Source of the DNA: a virus | Virus record (IMG/VR): IMGVR_UViG_3300031707_000196 | Span: 1 to 22,610 of that record | Strand: one strand, 5' to 3' | DNA: 22,610 nucleotides | In this document: in pieces, positions 7,121-14,102 of the stretch | Position numbering within the stretch: position 1 is the stretch's first letter | Layout of the letters: each line of letters opens with the position of its first letter | Position numbers and translations under genes: made by a program | The notes under the pieces: generated by a model | The model's database searches: none | What the model saw: only the letters and a program-made list of their open reading frames with translations | What the model was told of the DNA's origin: nothing

Positions 7121-7585
7121 ATGTCACATTTGATAAAAGATTTAGATGTAACAACAATCACTCCTGAGAACTATTCTCAATTATTGCCGAGTGTGTTGAT
7201 TAGACAAGTGGAAAGTTTTTTGCCTCCTCTTGGTTCTTTTGATATCGGATGCTTACAACGTTATCTAGCAAATATCCGAGATTATGAAGAGGAGGACGCA
7301 AATTCAAGTATGACTCTTGCTAATCGATTGCGATTAGCTTTTGTTGATATGCAACCAGATACGATTTGTGGTCGCTTTCCACAAGCTGAATTATCTTTGA
7401 AACGACGTTTACGTTGCGTGGCAGAATACTTGATAAGAGCTAAGGAATTTGATAAAGTAAAAGATGATAACGGTCAACTGATAAAAAAACGTGGTGTCAT
7501 CGGTAAGATGGTGTGTGTATACCAGCCTTTACCTAAATTACTAGATGTTTTACAGAAACAAAACTTTATCCAACCACCAACCTAA
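7121..7585 (+). CDS. Hypothetical protein in nucleic-acid cassette
   Basis: This 155-residue protein is mostly helical, with a charged core (ANRLRLAFVD, SLKRRLRCVAEYLIRAKEFDKV). There is no signal peptide, membrane segment or motif that I recognise. I chose the ATG at 7121, one base after the upstream stop, because it gives a natural N-terminus (MSHLIKDLDV). An ATG at 7091 is open too and would overlap the upstream gene by 29 bases. Its stop overlaps the next start (TAATG), so it is probably co-expressed with the Dam-like protein and may work with it, but that is inference. Confidence 0.5.
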   Translation: MSHLIKDLDVTTITPENYSQLLPSVLIRQVESFLPPLGSFDIGCLQRYLANIRDYEEEDANSSMTLANRLRLAFVDMQPDTICGRFPQAELSLKRRLRCVAEYLIRAKEFDKVKDDNGQLIKKRGVIGKMVCVYQPLPKLLDVLQKQNFIQPPT

Positions 7586-8169
7586 TGGCATTAAATTTAA
7601 ATTTACGCAATGAAGATCAAGAGCTTATTACAAATCCTGATTTAGTAGCATCAGCGCATGCCCTGTTAGGTGAGATTGATTTAGATCCAGCTAGTTCTAA
7701 CTTAGCTAATACGTATGTTGGTGCCTCTCATTATTACACTCCACAAGATGACGGTTTAAATGATGCGGATTGGTACGGAAAGGTATATGTATTTCCACCA
7801 AGTGGATCTTATTTTTTTAATAAACAATTAAATAAATGGAAAATGACCAGGACAAGTGCGGGCACAATAACATCAGCGCATGCAGTTTGGTACCACCGTT
7901 TATATCGCGCCTGGTTAAATAATGAAATTGAACAAGGTTTATTCTTTACAAATTGCCCTGATATGATTCGATACGAACAAAAAATCTTTGACTTCCCTGT
8001 GTGTATTCTTAAAACACCTCCTGAATTAATTAAGAATTCAAGTAGAGGACTGAGTAAACATCGTACATGCACCTCGTTAGCAGTCTACTTACAACCAAAG
8101 GATTCTCCAGGAGAAGCAACAGAAAGATTTATAGATATCTATGCCGAAAAAGGACGTATTCTTTGCTAG
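7585..8169 (+). CDS. Dam-like phage N6-adenine methyltransferase family protein, altered catalytic motif
   Basis: The 194-residue protein matches the phage Dam family (PF05869-like). It has EIDLDPASSNLAN near residues 30-42, ASHYYTPQDDGL at 47-58 and then DWYGKVYVFPPSG. Family enzymes transfer a methyl group from S-adenosylmethionine to adenine N6, using an NPPY or DPPY motif at this last position. Here the motif reads FPPS (about 70-73), so both the catalytic Asn/Asp and the aromatic residue are missing. The C-terminal half (AVWYHRLYRAWL, FFTNCPDM, FDFPVCILKTPPEL) is intact and does not look decayed. It may be a catalytically dead DNA-binding protein or an enzyme with changed chemistry. It sits directly before dCTP deaminase and overlaps the preceding gene by one base. 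Confidence 0.65.
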   Translation: MALNLNLRNEDQELITNPDLVASAHALLGEIDLDPASSNLANTYVGASHYYTPQDDGLNDADWYGKVYVFPPSGSYFFNKQLNKWKMTRTSAGTITSAHAVWYHRLYRAWLNNEIEQGLFFTNCPDMIRYEQKIFDFPVCILKTPPELIKNSSRGLSKHRTCTSLAVYLQPKDSPGEATERFIDIYAEKGRILC

Positions 8170-8202
8170 GCAAGCTACACTAGATAAGATTGAATTGTTG
8201 AA

Positions 8203-8790
8203 ATGAGTTTGCTGTGCGACCTTGAGATCAAAGAACTTGCTTTGAATCAAGGAATGATTGAACCATTTACTGATCACATGGTAAAAGAAGAAGATAATAG
8301 ACGTATTCTTAGTTATGGTTTAGGTTCTTATGGTTATGATATACGACTTTCTCCTTTGCAATGTTTAATTTTTGGTCGTATTGATGTTGGTGAAACAGAT
8401 CCTAAAAACTTTAATTCTGATATCCTTTGTCCTTCCGAATTATTAGAAGATAAACGAGGTAAGTATTTTCTTATCCCACCATATGGTTATTGTCTTGGTG
8501 TTGCAGAAGAACGTTTAGCGTTACCTGCAGATGTAACAGTGGTTGCAATGGGGAAAAGCACATATGCTAGATCAGGTATTATCGCAAATATAACTCCGGC
8601 AGAAGCATTGTGGCGTGGACACTTAACACTAGAGATTAGTAATGCTACTCCACTGTTTAATCGGATTTATGCCAATGAAGGTATTATCCAACTTTTATTT
8701 TTCCGCGGTACTCCTTGTAGTACTACATATGAAGATCGTAAAGGAAAGTATCAAGATCAAGGGAAGGAAGTTGTTACTTGCCGGGTATGA
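8203..8790 (+). CDS. dcd: dCTP deaminase
   Basis: The 195-residue protein, typical in length, should convert dCTP to dUTP and ammonia, feeding dTMP synthesis in the infected cell. It shows the trimeric dUTPase/Dcd fold signatures: YGLGSYGYDIRLSP near 38-51, MGKSTYARSGII at 116-127 (Ser119 and Arg123 in the nucleotide-binding loop), the TPAEALWRGHLTLEISN segment with the likely catalytic Glu144, and IYANEGIIQLLFF at 155-167. All key residues appear present. Whether it also has dUTPase activity, as some family members do, cannot be read here. It lies 33 bases after the Dam-like gene and overlaps the next gene by ATGA. Confidence 0.9.
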   Translation: MSLLCDLEIKELALNQGMIEPFTDHMVKEEDNRRILSYGLGSYGYDIRLSPLQCLIFGRIDVGETDPKNFNSDILCPSELLEDKRGKYFLIPPYGYCLGVAEERLALPADVTVVAMGKSTYARSGIIANITPAEALWRGHLTLEISNATPLFNRIYANEGIIQLLFFRGTPCSTTYEDRKGKYQDQGKEVVTCRV

Positions 8791-9002
8791 AAATTACTTC
8801 TCGTGATATTAACCAAAGGTTAGAGATATTACAAATTATTACTGACACTGTAATTCACCAACAGAATGAACAGTTAACATCACAGTTAGTACATTATCAA
8901 AGTGATAATGTACAGTGGGTTCTAAATATGGTTAAAGAAACACTAGAAGAAATTGAGGGTGCATTAGAGATGCAAGACTACAGTAATTATTTAAACGAAT
9001 GA
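8787..9002 (+). CDS. Small helical protein coupled to dcd
   Basis: The 71-residue protein is almost wholly helical and rich in Gln, Glu and Leu (DINQRLEILQIITDTVIHQQ; VKETLEEIEGALEMQDY), which suggests a coiled coil or dimer. I use the ATG overlapping the dcd stop (ATGA) and not a TTG three codons earlier. Translational coupling suggests matched expression with dCTP deaminase. Its last 12 bases overlap the end of the opposite-strand gene. It belongs to no family I can name. Confidence 0.5.
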   Translation: MKITSRDINQRLEILQIITDTVIHQQNEQLTSQLVHYQSDNVQWVLNMVKETLEEIEGALEMQDYSNYLNE

Positions 9003-9362
9003 ACGTCCAAAATTAAGTTTTGGTTTCTTAGCATACCCAACACTTCCTATCGGAGAAAATGTTTCCCCTGGTCCAGCACTTGTTGCTTCGTTGATCTGTG
9101 CAGTTTGTTTAAATCTACCAGCAGATTTTGCTGCCGCCATAAATTTTGATGCACGATCCTGTTGTTGTGCATTACTTGTATCGGCACGATTTGCCGAACT
9201 ACGTGCGTTTGCATCTAGTCGTCTTATGTCAACATCATATGCTTTCCCTGGATTTAGATCAGTTATTTCTGCGCCAGAAGTACCTGAATCTATTGTGGGA
9301 TCATATGTCTCGGGAATGAAGGATCCCCTTGAATCGTTTAATGGCTCGTAGAATCGTCCCAT
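8991..9362 (-). CDS. Hypothetical Ala/Ser-rich protein, isolated on minus strand
   Basis: The 123-residue protein is hydrophilic and Ala-, Ser- and Arg-rich, with an acidic start (MGRFYEPLNDSRGSFIPETY), a helical middle (DANARSSANRADTSNAQQQ; ASKFMAAAKSAGRF) and a basic end (KKPKLNFGRSFV). This composition is common in small virion, scaffold or internal proteins of phages, but I cannot assign one. A + strand frame also exists here (9091-9351), but its product is Cys-rich and incoherent, so the - strand is preferred. It is the only leftward gene between two rightward groups and overlaps the preceding + gene by 12 bases. No Shine-Dalgarno is seen. Confidence 0.5.
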   Translation of the reverse strand: MGRFYEPLNDSRGSFIPETYDPTIDSGTSGAEITDLNPGKAYDVDIRRLDANARSSANRADTSNAQQQDRASKFMAAAKSAGRFKQTAQINEATSAGPGETFSPIGSVGYAKKPKLNFGRSFV

Positions 9363-9394
9363 GTTAATATTGTAATCGAAGAAGATTTAAACAA

Positions 9395-9742
9395 ATGAAT
9401 CATTCAATAAATGCAGATGATTTCTTAAATGAATTCATGCATCAAGGAATACCTACTCAAGATGAACTCAACCGGCGGGAGTTAACAATGTGTGATTTTG
9501 GTGCGGAATTAGGTAACGAAGAGAATGACGTTCCTCTCTATGACCAGTATAATAGAGGTCTAGTGGCGACTCAACAAGATCGTCCACGCACCAACCTTGC
9601 TTTAGAGGGTAACGAATGTCCGGTCAATGTTCCAATGAAAGCGAATCGTCCGGGAGTAACTGGATATATCCCCAGCATGGAAGAAGCTGTAGAGATGGGC
9701 GCGATTCCTTTACCGAAGGGCTTGGGACGGAAGGGTTATTAA
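9395..9742 (+). CDS. Hypothetical acidic protein overlapping the DUF3310 gene
   Basis: The 115-residue protein is acidic and hydrophilic (MNHSINADDFLNEFMHQG; DFGAELGNEENDVPLYDQY), with a proline- and glycine-containing end (SMEEAVEMGAIPLPKGLGRK). No motif or membrane segment is recognised. It begins 32 bases from the divergent - gene, with GAAGAAGA about 10 bases before the ATG as a weak Shine-Dalgarno. Its final 127 bases overlap the DUF3310 frame in a different frame, so the two may be separate overlapping genes, or one gene joined by a -1 frameshift or split by an error. Confidence 0.5.
   Translation: MNHSINADDFLNEFMHQGIPTQDELNRRELTMCDFGAELGNEENDVPLYDQYNRGLVATQQDRPRTNLALEGNECPVNVPMKANRPGVTGYIPSMEEAVEMGAIPLPKGLGRKGY
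9604..9609 (+). promoter_or_regulatory. Shine-Dalgarno deciding the DUF3310 start
   Basis: AGAGGG lies 6 bases before the ATG at 9616, within the upstream coding region. It is good for this window and argues that the long overlapping N-terminus of the DUF3310 gene is really translated. Confidence 0.4.
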
Positions 9743-9933
9743 GTAATGTTGATCACCCTATTCATTATACTCAGGGGAGTATTGAGTGTATTGATGCAAT
9801 AGAAGCTGCTTTAACCCCTGAAGAATTCAGAGGTTACTGCAAAGGTAATGCATTTAAATATATTTGGCGCGAACAATATAAAGGCCAAGATGAATCTATT
9901 GATAAAGCAAGTTGGTATTTAGGACGAATTTAG
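9616..9933 (+). CDS. DUF3310 protein with unusual N-terminal extension
   Basis: Residues about 45-105 are a clear DUF3310 domain: NVDHPIHYTQGSIECIDAIE, then FRGYCKGNAFKYIWR and KASWYLGRI. DUF3310 proteins are common in phages and are sometimes labelled nucleotide kinase-like, but their function is not settled. The domain stops right at its end without the usual short tail. Only one start codon is available in frame, the ATG at 9616, which adds about 44 residues (Ser-, Gly- and Arg-rich) encoded out of frame within the upstream gene. This stretch looks unlike a conserved domain. It may be real, or a sign of a frameshifted fusion. The stop overlaps by four bases (TTAG) the stop of the opposite NblA-like gene. 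Confidence 0.72.
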   Translation: MSGQCSNESESSGSNWIYPQHGRSCRDGRDSFTEGLGTEGLLSNVDHPIHYTQGSIECIDAIEAALTPEEFRGYCKGNAFKYIWREQYKGQDESIDKASWYLGRI

Positions 9934-10247
9934 AATGGTGCCAAGAGACGAGGATCGTCATCTTCGTCTTCATCTTCGTCTTCATAGTCTCCTGTCGAGC
10001 GAGCTAATTCTTCTAGTTCTAATTCTGTTGAAATATCAAATTGAATATTCACTCCTTCTTCAGCAAGCAATTCTTTAATTGCAGTAATTTCAATAAAACG
10101 TTGCTGGTAAAGGTTAAGGAAAGCACCATATAATTGATCCCACGTCATCTCGTCAGCATAAATTTGTGCTTTGCGCATTGCAAATTCAAACTCCAAGGGG
10201 AGTTCAAGATCTTTAGGTTCAGCAGAAGGATCCATTAGGAACTGCAT
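9930..10247 (-). CDS. NblA-like phycobilisome degradation protein with acidic tail
   Basis: The 105-residue protein has a two-helix core at residues about 14-68: LELPLEFEFAMRKAQIYADE, then MTWDQLYGAFLNLYQQRFIE, then ITAIKELLAEEGV. Set against my memory of the NblA consensus (LxLEQEFxLRxFExQV, MSREQA, LYRQMMxR, YKELLK) it lines up without gaps, sharing LExEF, R, M, Q, LYxQ and KELL. NblA is a small dimer that binds phycobiliproteins and hands them to Clp protease; some freshwater cyanophages carry it to free amino acids from the host antenna. This version is longer than host NblA (about 60 residues) because of a C-terminal extension ending in a run of Glu and Asp (about 87-98). The match is from memory and modest, so another helical-hairpin family is possible. 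It sits next to a lysozyme gene. Confidence 0.5.
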   Translation of the reverse strand: MQFLMDPSAEPKDLELPLEFEFAMRKAQIYADEMTWDQLYGAFLNLYQQRFIEITAIKELLAEEGVNIQFDISTELELEELARSTGDYEDEDEDEDDDPRLLAPF

Positions 10248-10273
10248 TTTCTTGCTTGTATCTATTCTAAAGC

Positions 10274-10942
10274 TTACACCATGATTTCATCCTGTTGAAA
10301 AGCAGGTAATTTAAAAGCATTAATAAATTCTGCAAGTATTACAGGAGGAGTAGCTTGTTCTAGTTTCTTGATAGCTTGGATTTGATTTGGTAAGGACTCA
10401 TAACACATAAAGGCGTTTAACAAAAGCAAGCCGTTAAAATCAAGGCTTTTATTTTGGATACCGATTAAAAATAAATTAATTTCTTCTCGCCTTCTATAAA
10501 TCAGATTACTTATTACCTGGTAATCATGGTCAAAAATCCAACGGTACATTGTTTCTGTAACGATGCCCCATTCTTCTAAATCGATTGCATCAAGGATATC
10601 GCTATAAAGAAAGGGGTCCCAGCCGATAGAATGTACAAAAGAAATTAATGCTTCCTTAATATTTTTATGTAGCCCTGGTATTTCATTATCTAATAAGGTA
10701 TTGATTTCTTGCACTTCATACTGTAAATATTCCAGCGCTTTTTCTCTGGTACATAATTGATCTTTACCTACAGGTTCACCGTCAGGATAATATTGCGTCC
10801 CATACCCTATTGTATACGGCCTCGAATTAGTAATAGGATCTGCAAAAGACTTTTCATTAAAGCCTTCATACTTCATTATGATATCAATTCCTAAAGGTAG
10901 ATTCTGCATGATGAAAGTAATCATATTACCATCATCATACAT
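10274..10942 (-). CDS. GH24 (T4-type) lysozyme
   Basis: The 222-residue protein matches phage lysozymes of glycoside hydrolase family 24, which cut the MurNAc-GlcNAc bond of peptidoglycan. MKYEGF carries Glu26, ADPITNSRPYTIGYGT carries Asp35 and Thr44, and the Glu-to-Asp spacing of nine residues equals that of T4 lysozyme (Glu11, Asp20, Thr26). Further family marks are LHKNIKEALISFVHSIG at about 90-106 and RRREEINLF near 150-158. The last 60 residues are an extra helical domain of unknown use. There is no signal peptide. It is the second of three cell-wall hydrolases in the window. The first ATG is used; ATG at codon 7 is an alternative start. Confidence 0.82.
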   Translation of the reverse strand: MYDDGNMITFIMQNLPLGIDIIMKYEGFNEKSFADPITNSRPYTIGYGTQYYPDGEPVGKDQLCTREKALEYLQYEVQEINTLLDNEIPGLHKNIKEALISFVHSIGWDPFLYSDILDAIDLEEWGIVTETMYRWIFDHDYQVISNLIYRRREEINLFLIGIQNKSLDFNGLLLLNAFMCYESLPNQIQAIKKLEQATPPVILAEFINAFKLPAFQQDEIMV

Positions 10943-10959
10943 AAGTTAACTTAATTATG

Positions 10960-11076
10960 TTACCCTTGGCCTTTTTTTAATTTACGTCCATGGGACGGAA
11001 GTGAATGTTTGCCTTGTCCTTGTTTAGTTTTTTTAGGTTTAGAAACAATTCGTGGTTCAGCTTTTGCTTGTGCCAT
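10960..11076 (-). CDS. Very small basic protein (38 residues)
   Basis: This 38-residue frame, starting at an ATG at 11074-11076, encodes a strongly basic, Lys-, Gln- and Gly-rich peptide: VSKPKKTKQGQGKHSLPSHG, ending RKLKKGQG. The composition is too coherent for a chance frame, and it fills the gap between the lysozyme and DUF6321-like genes on the same strand. It may bind nucleic acid, as its basic neighbour might. No family is known to me. No clear Shine-Dalgarno is seen. Confidence 0.5.
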   Translation of the reverse strand: MAQAKAEPRIVSKPKKTKQGQGKHSLPSHGRKLKKGQG

Positions 11077-11118
11077 GGGATTTAATCTAGTTTATTTATT
11101 TAATATAGTAGATTTAAT

Positions 11119-11418
11119 TCACCATTTTTCGCGGTGACTCCAATATCGTGCAGACATTTTATCTGGATTAGGATCTTGTGCATTATGACGTGCATAATAT
11201 GATTTTCTTCTAGCTTTATCTTTTGCTGTGGTTGGGTTTTTACCAGCGCCTTCTACACCTTGTTGACCAAATCTAATAATCTTTTCTTCTCCTTTGTCAC
11301 ATGCTTTTACTACATGACTTTTAGTGGGATGTCCAGGAGTTTTTTGTGGTTTATTACAAGCCATTTTATCTTTTGCTATCTTAGCTGCTGCTGCAGCTTT
11401 TCTATGTTGAGTGGTCAT
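11119..11418 (-). CDS. DUF6321-like small basic protein
   Basis: The 99-residue protein has KMACNKPQKTPGHPTKSHVV near residues 18-37, then CDKGEEKIIRFGQQGVEGAG, KARRKSYYARH and a final MSARYWSHREKW. I recognise this pattern as the phage DUF6321 family, which has no known function. It is basic, with two conserved cysteines. The first 17 residues (Ala/Lys-rich) look like an extra leader. The start overlaps the stop of the 894-residue protein gene (TAATG), implying translational coupling. A DNA- or RNA-binding role is plausible by charge only. Confidence 0.7.
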   Translation of the reverse strand: MTTQHRKAAAAAKIAKDKMACNKPQKTPGHPTKSHVVKACDKGEEKIIRFGQQGVEGAGKNPTTAKDKARRKSYYARHNAQDPNPDKMSARYWSHREKW

Positions 11419-14102
11419 TATTTTTTAAAGAAGGAAGTGTAGTCACCAAGGAAAGAATCAGCGTCGATTGATGACGTTTCATTGTCATCTTCTTCATCTT
11501 CGTCATCATCTGTACCTATTTTAAAGTAAGAATTTGTTTTTGTTTTAGTAGATATTTTAGGAGGAGGAGAATCAATATCAGTGATTTTAGATAACATTTC
11601 AAAAGGATCTTTACTTTTTAAAAAGTCTATATCTAATTCAGGCATTTTCCCCTTGGTCACATCAGATAATAATTTAACATCACTAGGATCTGCATCAGGC
11701 ATATAATCTGTATAAAATTCTTTTTCTGTTCCTTTATAACCGACTGATTTAAAAGTATTATATAATTCAGTTTTTGCTGTTGTTGTATCTGCATCTTCTG
11801 AGCGTTCGATATAAGATACACCTAACTCTCTTTGCGTAGGAGTTTCATCTTCTTCTTGTAATGTTTTAATTTTATTCCTTATTTCTGCTGCTGTATCTGT
11901 TTTGATAGCATTAATAATCGTATCTTTTAAATCCTCAAATCCTGTATCTTTACTAAGATTATATTGTTTTAATAATTCTTGATATTGAGGTTTATCCTTA
12001 AAAGGATCTATACCTTTTAATAAAAGATCAGCAAATCCTTCTGGTGTTATAAATTCACCAAAAACAGTACCTAAAGATTGGGCTCTTATGTTAACAGGTG
12101 CTTCCAGCTCTGCTTTCAGTGTTGATCCAGGATCTAAGTTGGCATCTAAGTTGGCATCTTTTCCGATAATTTGATAATGTAATCTTGCAAATTCTCCTTT
12201 ATCTCCTAAATTAATTTTATATAATTCAGCATTTTGTGCCCACGTTCCAAGGGCTGGCACCTTTTCGTTGATAAAAGTATTTGGTTCTTTTCTAGCTGTA
12301 TTCCAATCTTGCTCAATAATTATTTTTTGTTGTTTATAGTTTTCTTGTTTAAGTTCTGTTGTGTAAGGATCCTTTGGATCAAAATAAAAATCAGGATTAA
12401 ACTGTACGTTTCGTGCTTCATCTCCTAAAGTTGAAGTTAAGTCTTTAGCTACTGCACGTGTATAATTTTTAACAGTTTCTAAACGGTCTGTAGTTTGAAA
12501 AGGATTTTTATTTTTTTCATCCACATTCATGTAATCAATAAATTCACTCATTGATTTTGAATAATCAAAACGAGGCTTTAAATATTTATCAATAAAATCA
12601 CGTGCAAAACCAGAATCAATTTCAACTTCTTCCGGTATGCTACTTCCACTTGTAAAGGTTAAATTTAAGTTACGATCTTTATTTGTTTCTAATGTTTTTA
12701 CTTTTTCTTGTAACGTACCTTTCATTGTTTCTAACTTAGTTTTATCAGTGCCACTGTTTTGTAAATCATTTAATAAAGAAGATCCAGATTCTTTTTGAGC
12801 TTCAAGAAATTTAAAAAGTTCTTCACTTGTTTTAAATCCTGCTTCTTTTATAAATGTATCTTTAAATTTATTATTTGTTTTATCATAAATGTCATCAGGT
12901 TTAGTTTTTATTGCTGCATTGATAACATCAAGAGTATCTTCTGTTGCATCAAACTCTTTATAATCAATACCATATTTATTAGTTAATGTATCATCAAACC
13001 ATTTCTGCCAATTATATGTAACATTATTTTGTAGTCCTGTAATAGAACCAAGTTGTTTTTCTAATCCTTCAGTAAGATCTTTTTCTGATTTGTTTCCTGT
13101 TAAAGGAAGAAATCCCCCTACACTAATATCTCCTATCATCGAGCTAGAAAGGGTTTTATTGAGATCTGCTATTTCAGAAAACCCTTCCAATCCACGATAT
13201 AAATCCCATTCTTGTTCTTTTGCTTTTATTTTATTTAACTCATCTACTGTATCTTTCAATACATTTTGTACTAATACACCATATTTTTTCACTTCTTCTT
13301 TTTCTTTAGGACCTAAAATTTTGTTTAATAATTTAGTGAAACTAGCAGAAGGTTTTTTTGTTTCATCTGTTTCATCTGCAATATCTCTTAATTCTTGCTT
13401 TTCACTATCAAGTAGTGTTTCTTTATAGTCAGTGGTTTTTGTTGTAGGGTCTTCTTTATACGCACGTATACCATTTTGTTGTCCTTGTGTGGAATAATGC
13501 CAATTAAAATAATCTTTTTCAGAACCATAACGTGCAAGGATATCAAGATCATCATTTTTAAAGGCTTCGTCCCATGCAGCAGCAGCAGCAGGAGCTTGTG
13601 TTTTATAATATTCAACTTCTAATTTTTTTAATCCATCTGGTGATGAAGGTTTAATAATTTTTGTAACATCAAAAGGAGTTACTTTTTCTGTCTTATAAAA
13701 ATCTTTAAAGTTAGCTTCTATATCTGTAATTATTTTAGGATCAATACCTAAGTCTCTGATGCGTTTTCTTTGCGCTATGTAATCCTGCCCCATGGTGGAA
13801 GTTACGATTGTAGGACTGGTAGGAGTACCGTCAACAACTTTATCGTAGGCTTCATTTATTTTAATATTTGCTTCATTCAATGCTTTGTCATCAACTTCAA
13901 CTTGTTTACTTTTTGTTACCTTTTTAGGAGCTGTGTAGTATTCTTCTCCTTCTTTATGATATTTACCTACAGCATCCCAGCCAGCTGTAGTAGTTTTTTG
14001 TGCTTCCACTACTTCGTAATCCTGTGTTTCAACTTTTGTATTATTTGTTTCCTCGTGAACTTTATACCATTTTTTTTCTTTTGCATTATATGTAAGAGCC
14101 AT
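11418..14102 (-). CDS. Large charged protein, possible internal virion or structural protein
   Basis: This 894-residue protein is the largest in the window. It is hydrophilic throughout, rich in Lys, Asp, Glu and Thr, with long stretches of likely helix and coiled coil and no membrane span. It opens with MALTYNAKEKKWYKVHEET, which may be a small folded unit, and ends with an acidic cluster (DDDEDEEDDNE) followed by SFLGDYTSFFKK. I find no enzyme motif. A 12-base tandem repeat near 12130-12160 encodes DANLDANLD. Its size and position next to HNH and DUF6321-like genes suggest a virion-internal or tail component, but it lacks the hydrophobic stretches of a typical tape measure. It starts in the stop of the HNH gene (TGATG). 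I do not recognise the family. Confidence 0.5.
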   Translation of the reverse strand: MALTYNAKEKKWYKVHEETNNTKVETQDYEVVEAQKTTTAGWDAVGKYHKEGEEYYTAPKKVTKSKQVEVDDKALNEANIKINEAYDKVVDGTPTSPTIVTSTMGQDYIAQRKRIRDLGIDPKIITDIEANFKDFYKTEKVTPFDVTKIIKPSSPDGLKKLEVEYYKTQAPAAAAAWDEAFKNDDLDILARYGSEKDYFNWHYSTQGQQNGIRAYKEDPTTKTTDYKETLLDSEKQELRDIADETDETKKPSASFTKLLNKILGPKEKEEVKKYGVLVQNVLKDTVDELNKIKAKEQEWDLYRGLEGFSEIADLNKTLSSSMIGDISVGGFLPLTGNKSEKDLTEGLEKQLGSITGLQNNVTYNWQKWFDDTLTNKYGIDYKEFDATEDTLDVINAAIKTKPDDIYDKTNNKFKDTFIKEAGFKTSEELFKFLEAQKESGSSLLNDLQNSGTDKTKLETMKGTLQEKVKTLETNKDRNLNLTFTSGSSIPEEVEIDSGFARDFIDKYLKPRFDYSKSMSEFIDYMNVDEKNKNPFQTTDRLETVKNYTRAVAKDLTSTLGDEARNVQFNPDFYFDPKDPYTTELKQENYKQQKIIIEQDWNTARKEPNTFINEKVPALGTWAQNAELYKINLGDKGEFARLHYQIIGKDANLDANLDPGSTLKAELEAPVNIRAQSLGTVFGEFITPEGFADLLLKGIDPFKDKPQYQELLKQYNLSKDTGFEDLKDTIINAIKTDTAAEIRNKIKTLQEEDETPTQRELGVSYIERSEDADTTTAKTELYNTFKSVGYKGTEKEFYTDYMPDADPSDVKLLSDVTKGKMPELDIDFLKSKDPFEMLSKITDIDSPPPKISTKTKTNSYFKIGTDDDEDEEDDNETSSIDADSFLGDYTSFFKK

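Noticed and set aside
9091-9351. 86-residue + strand frame opposite the gene at 8991-9362
   Set aside because: The product is Cys-rich and incoherent, while the - strand product has a sensible composition. It appears to be a shadow frame.
12125-12165. Tandem 12-base repeat
   Set aside because: Only two or three copies coding for DANLDANLD within a large charged protein; a local duplication, not a functional array.
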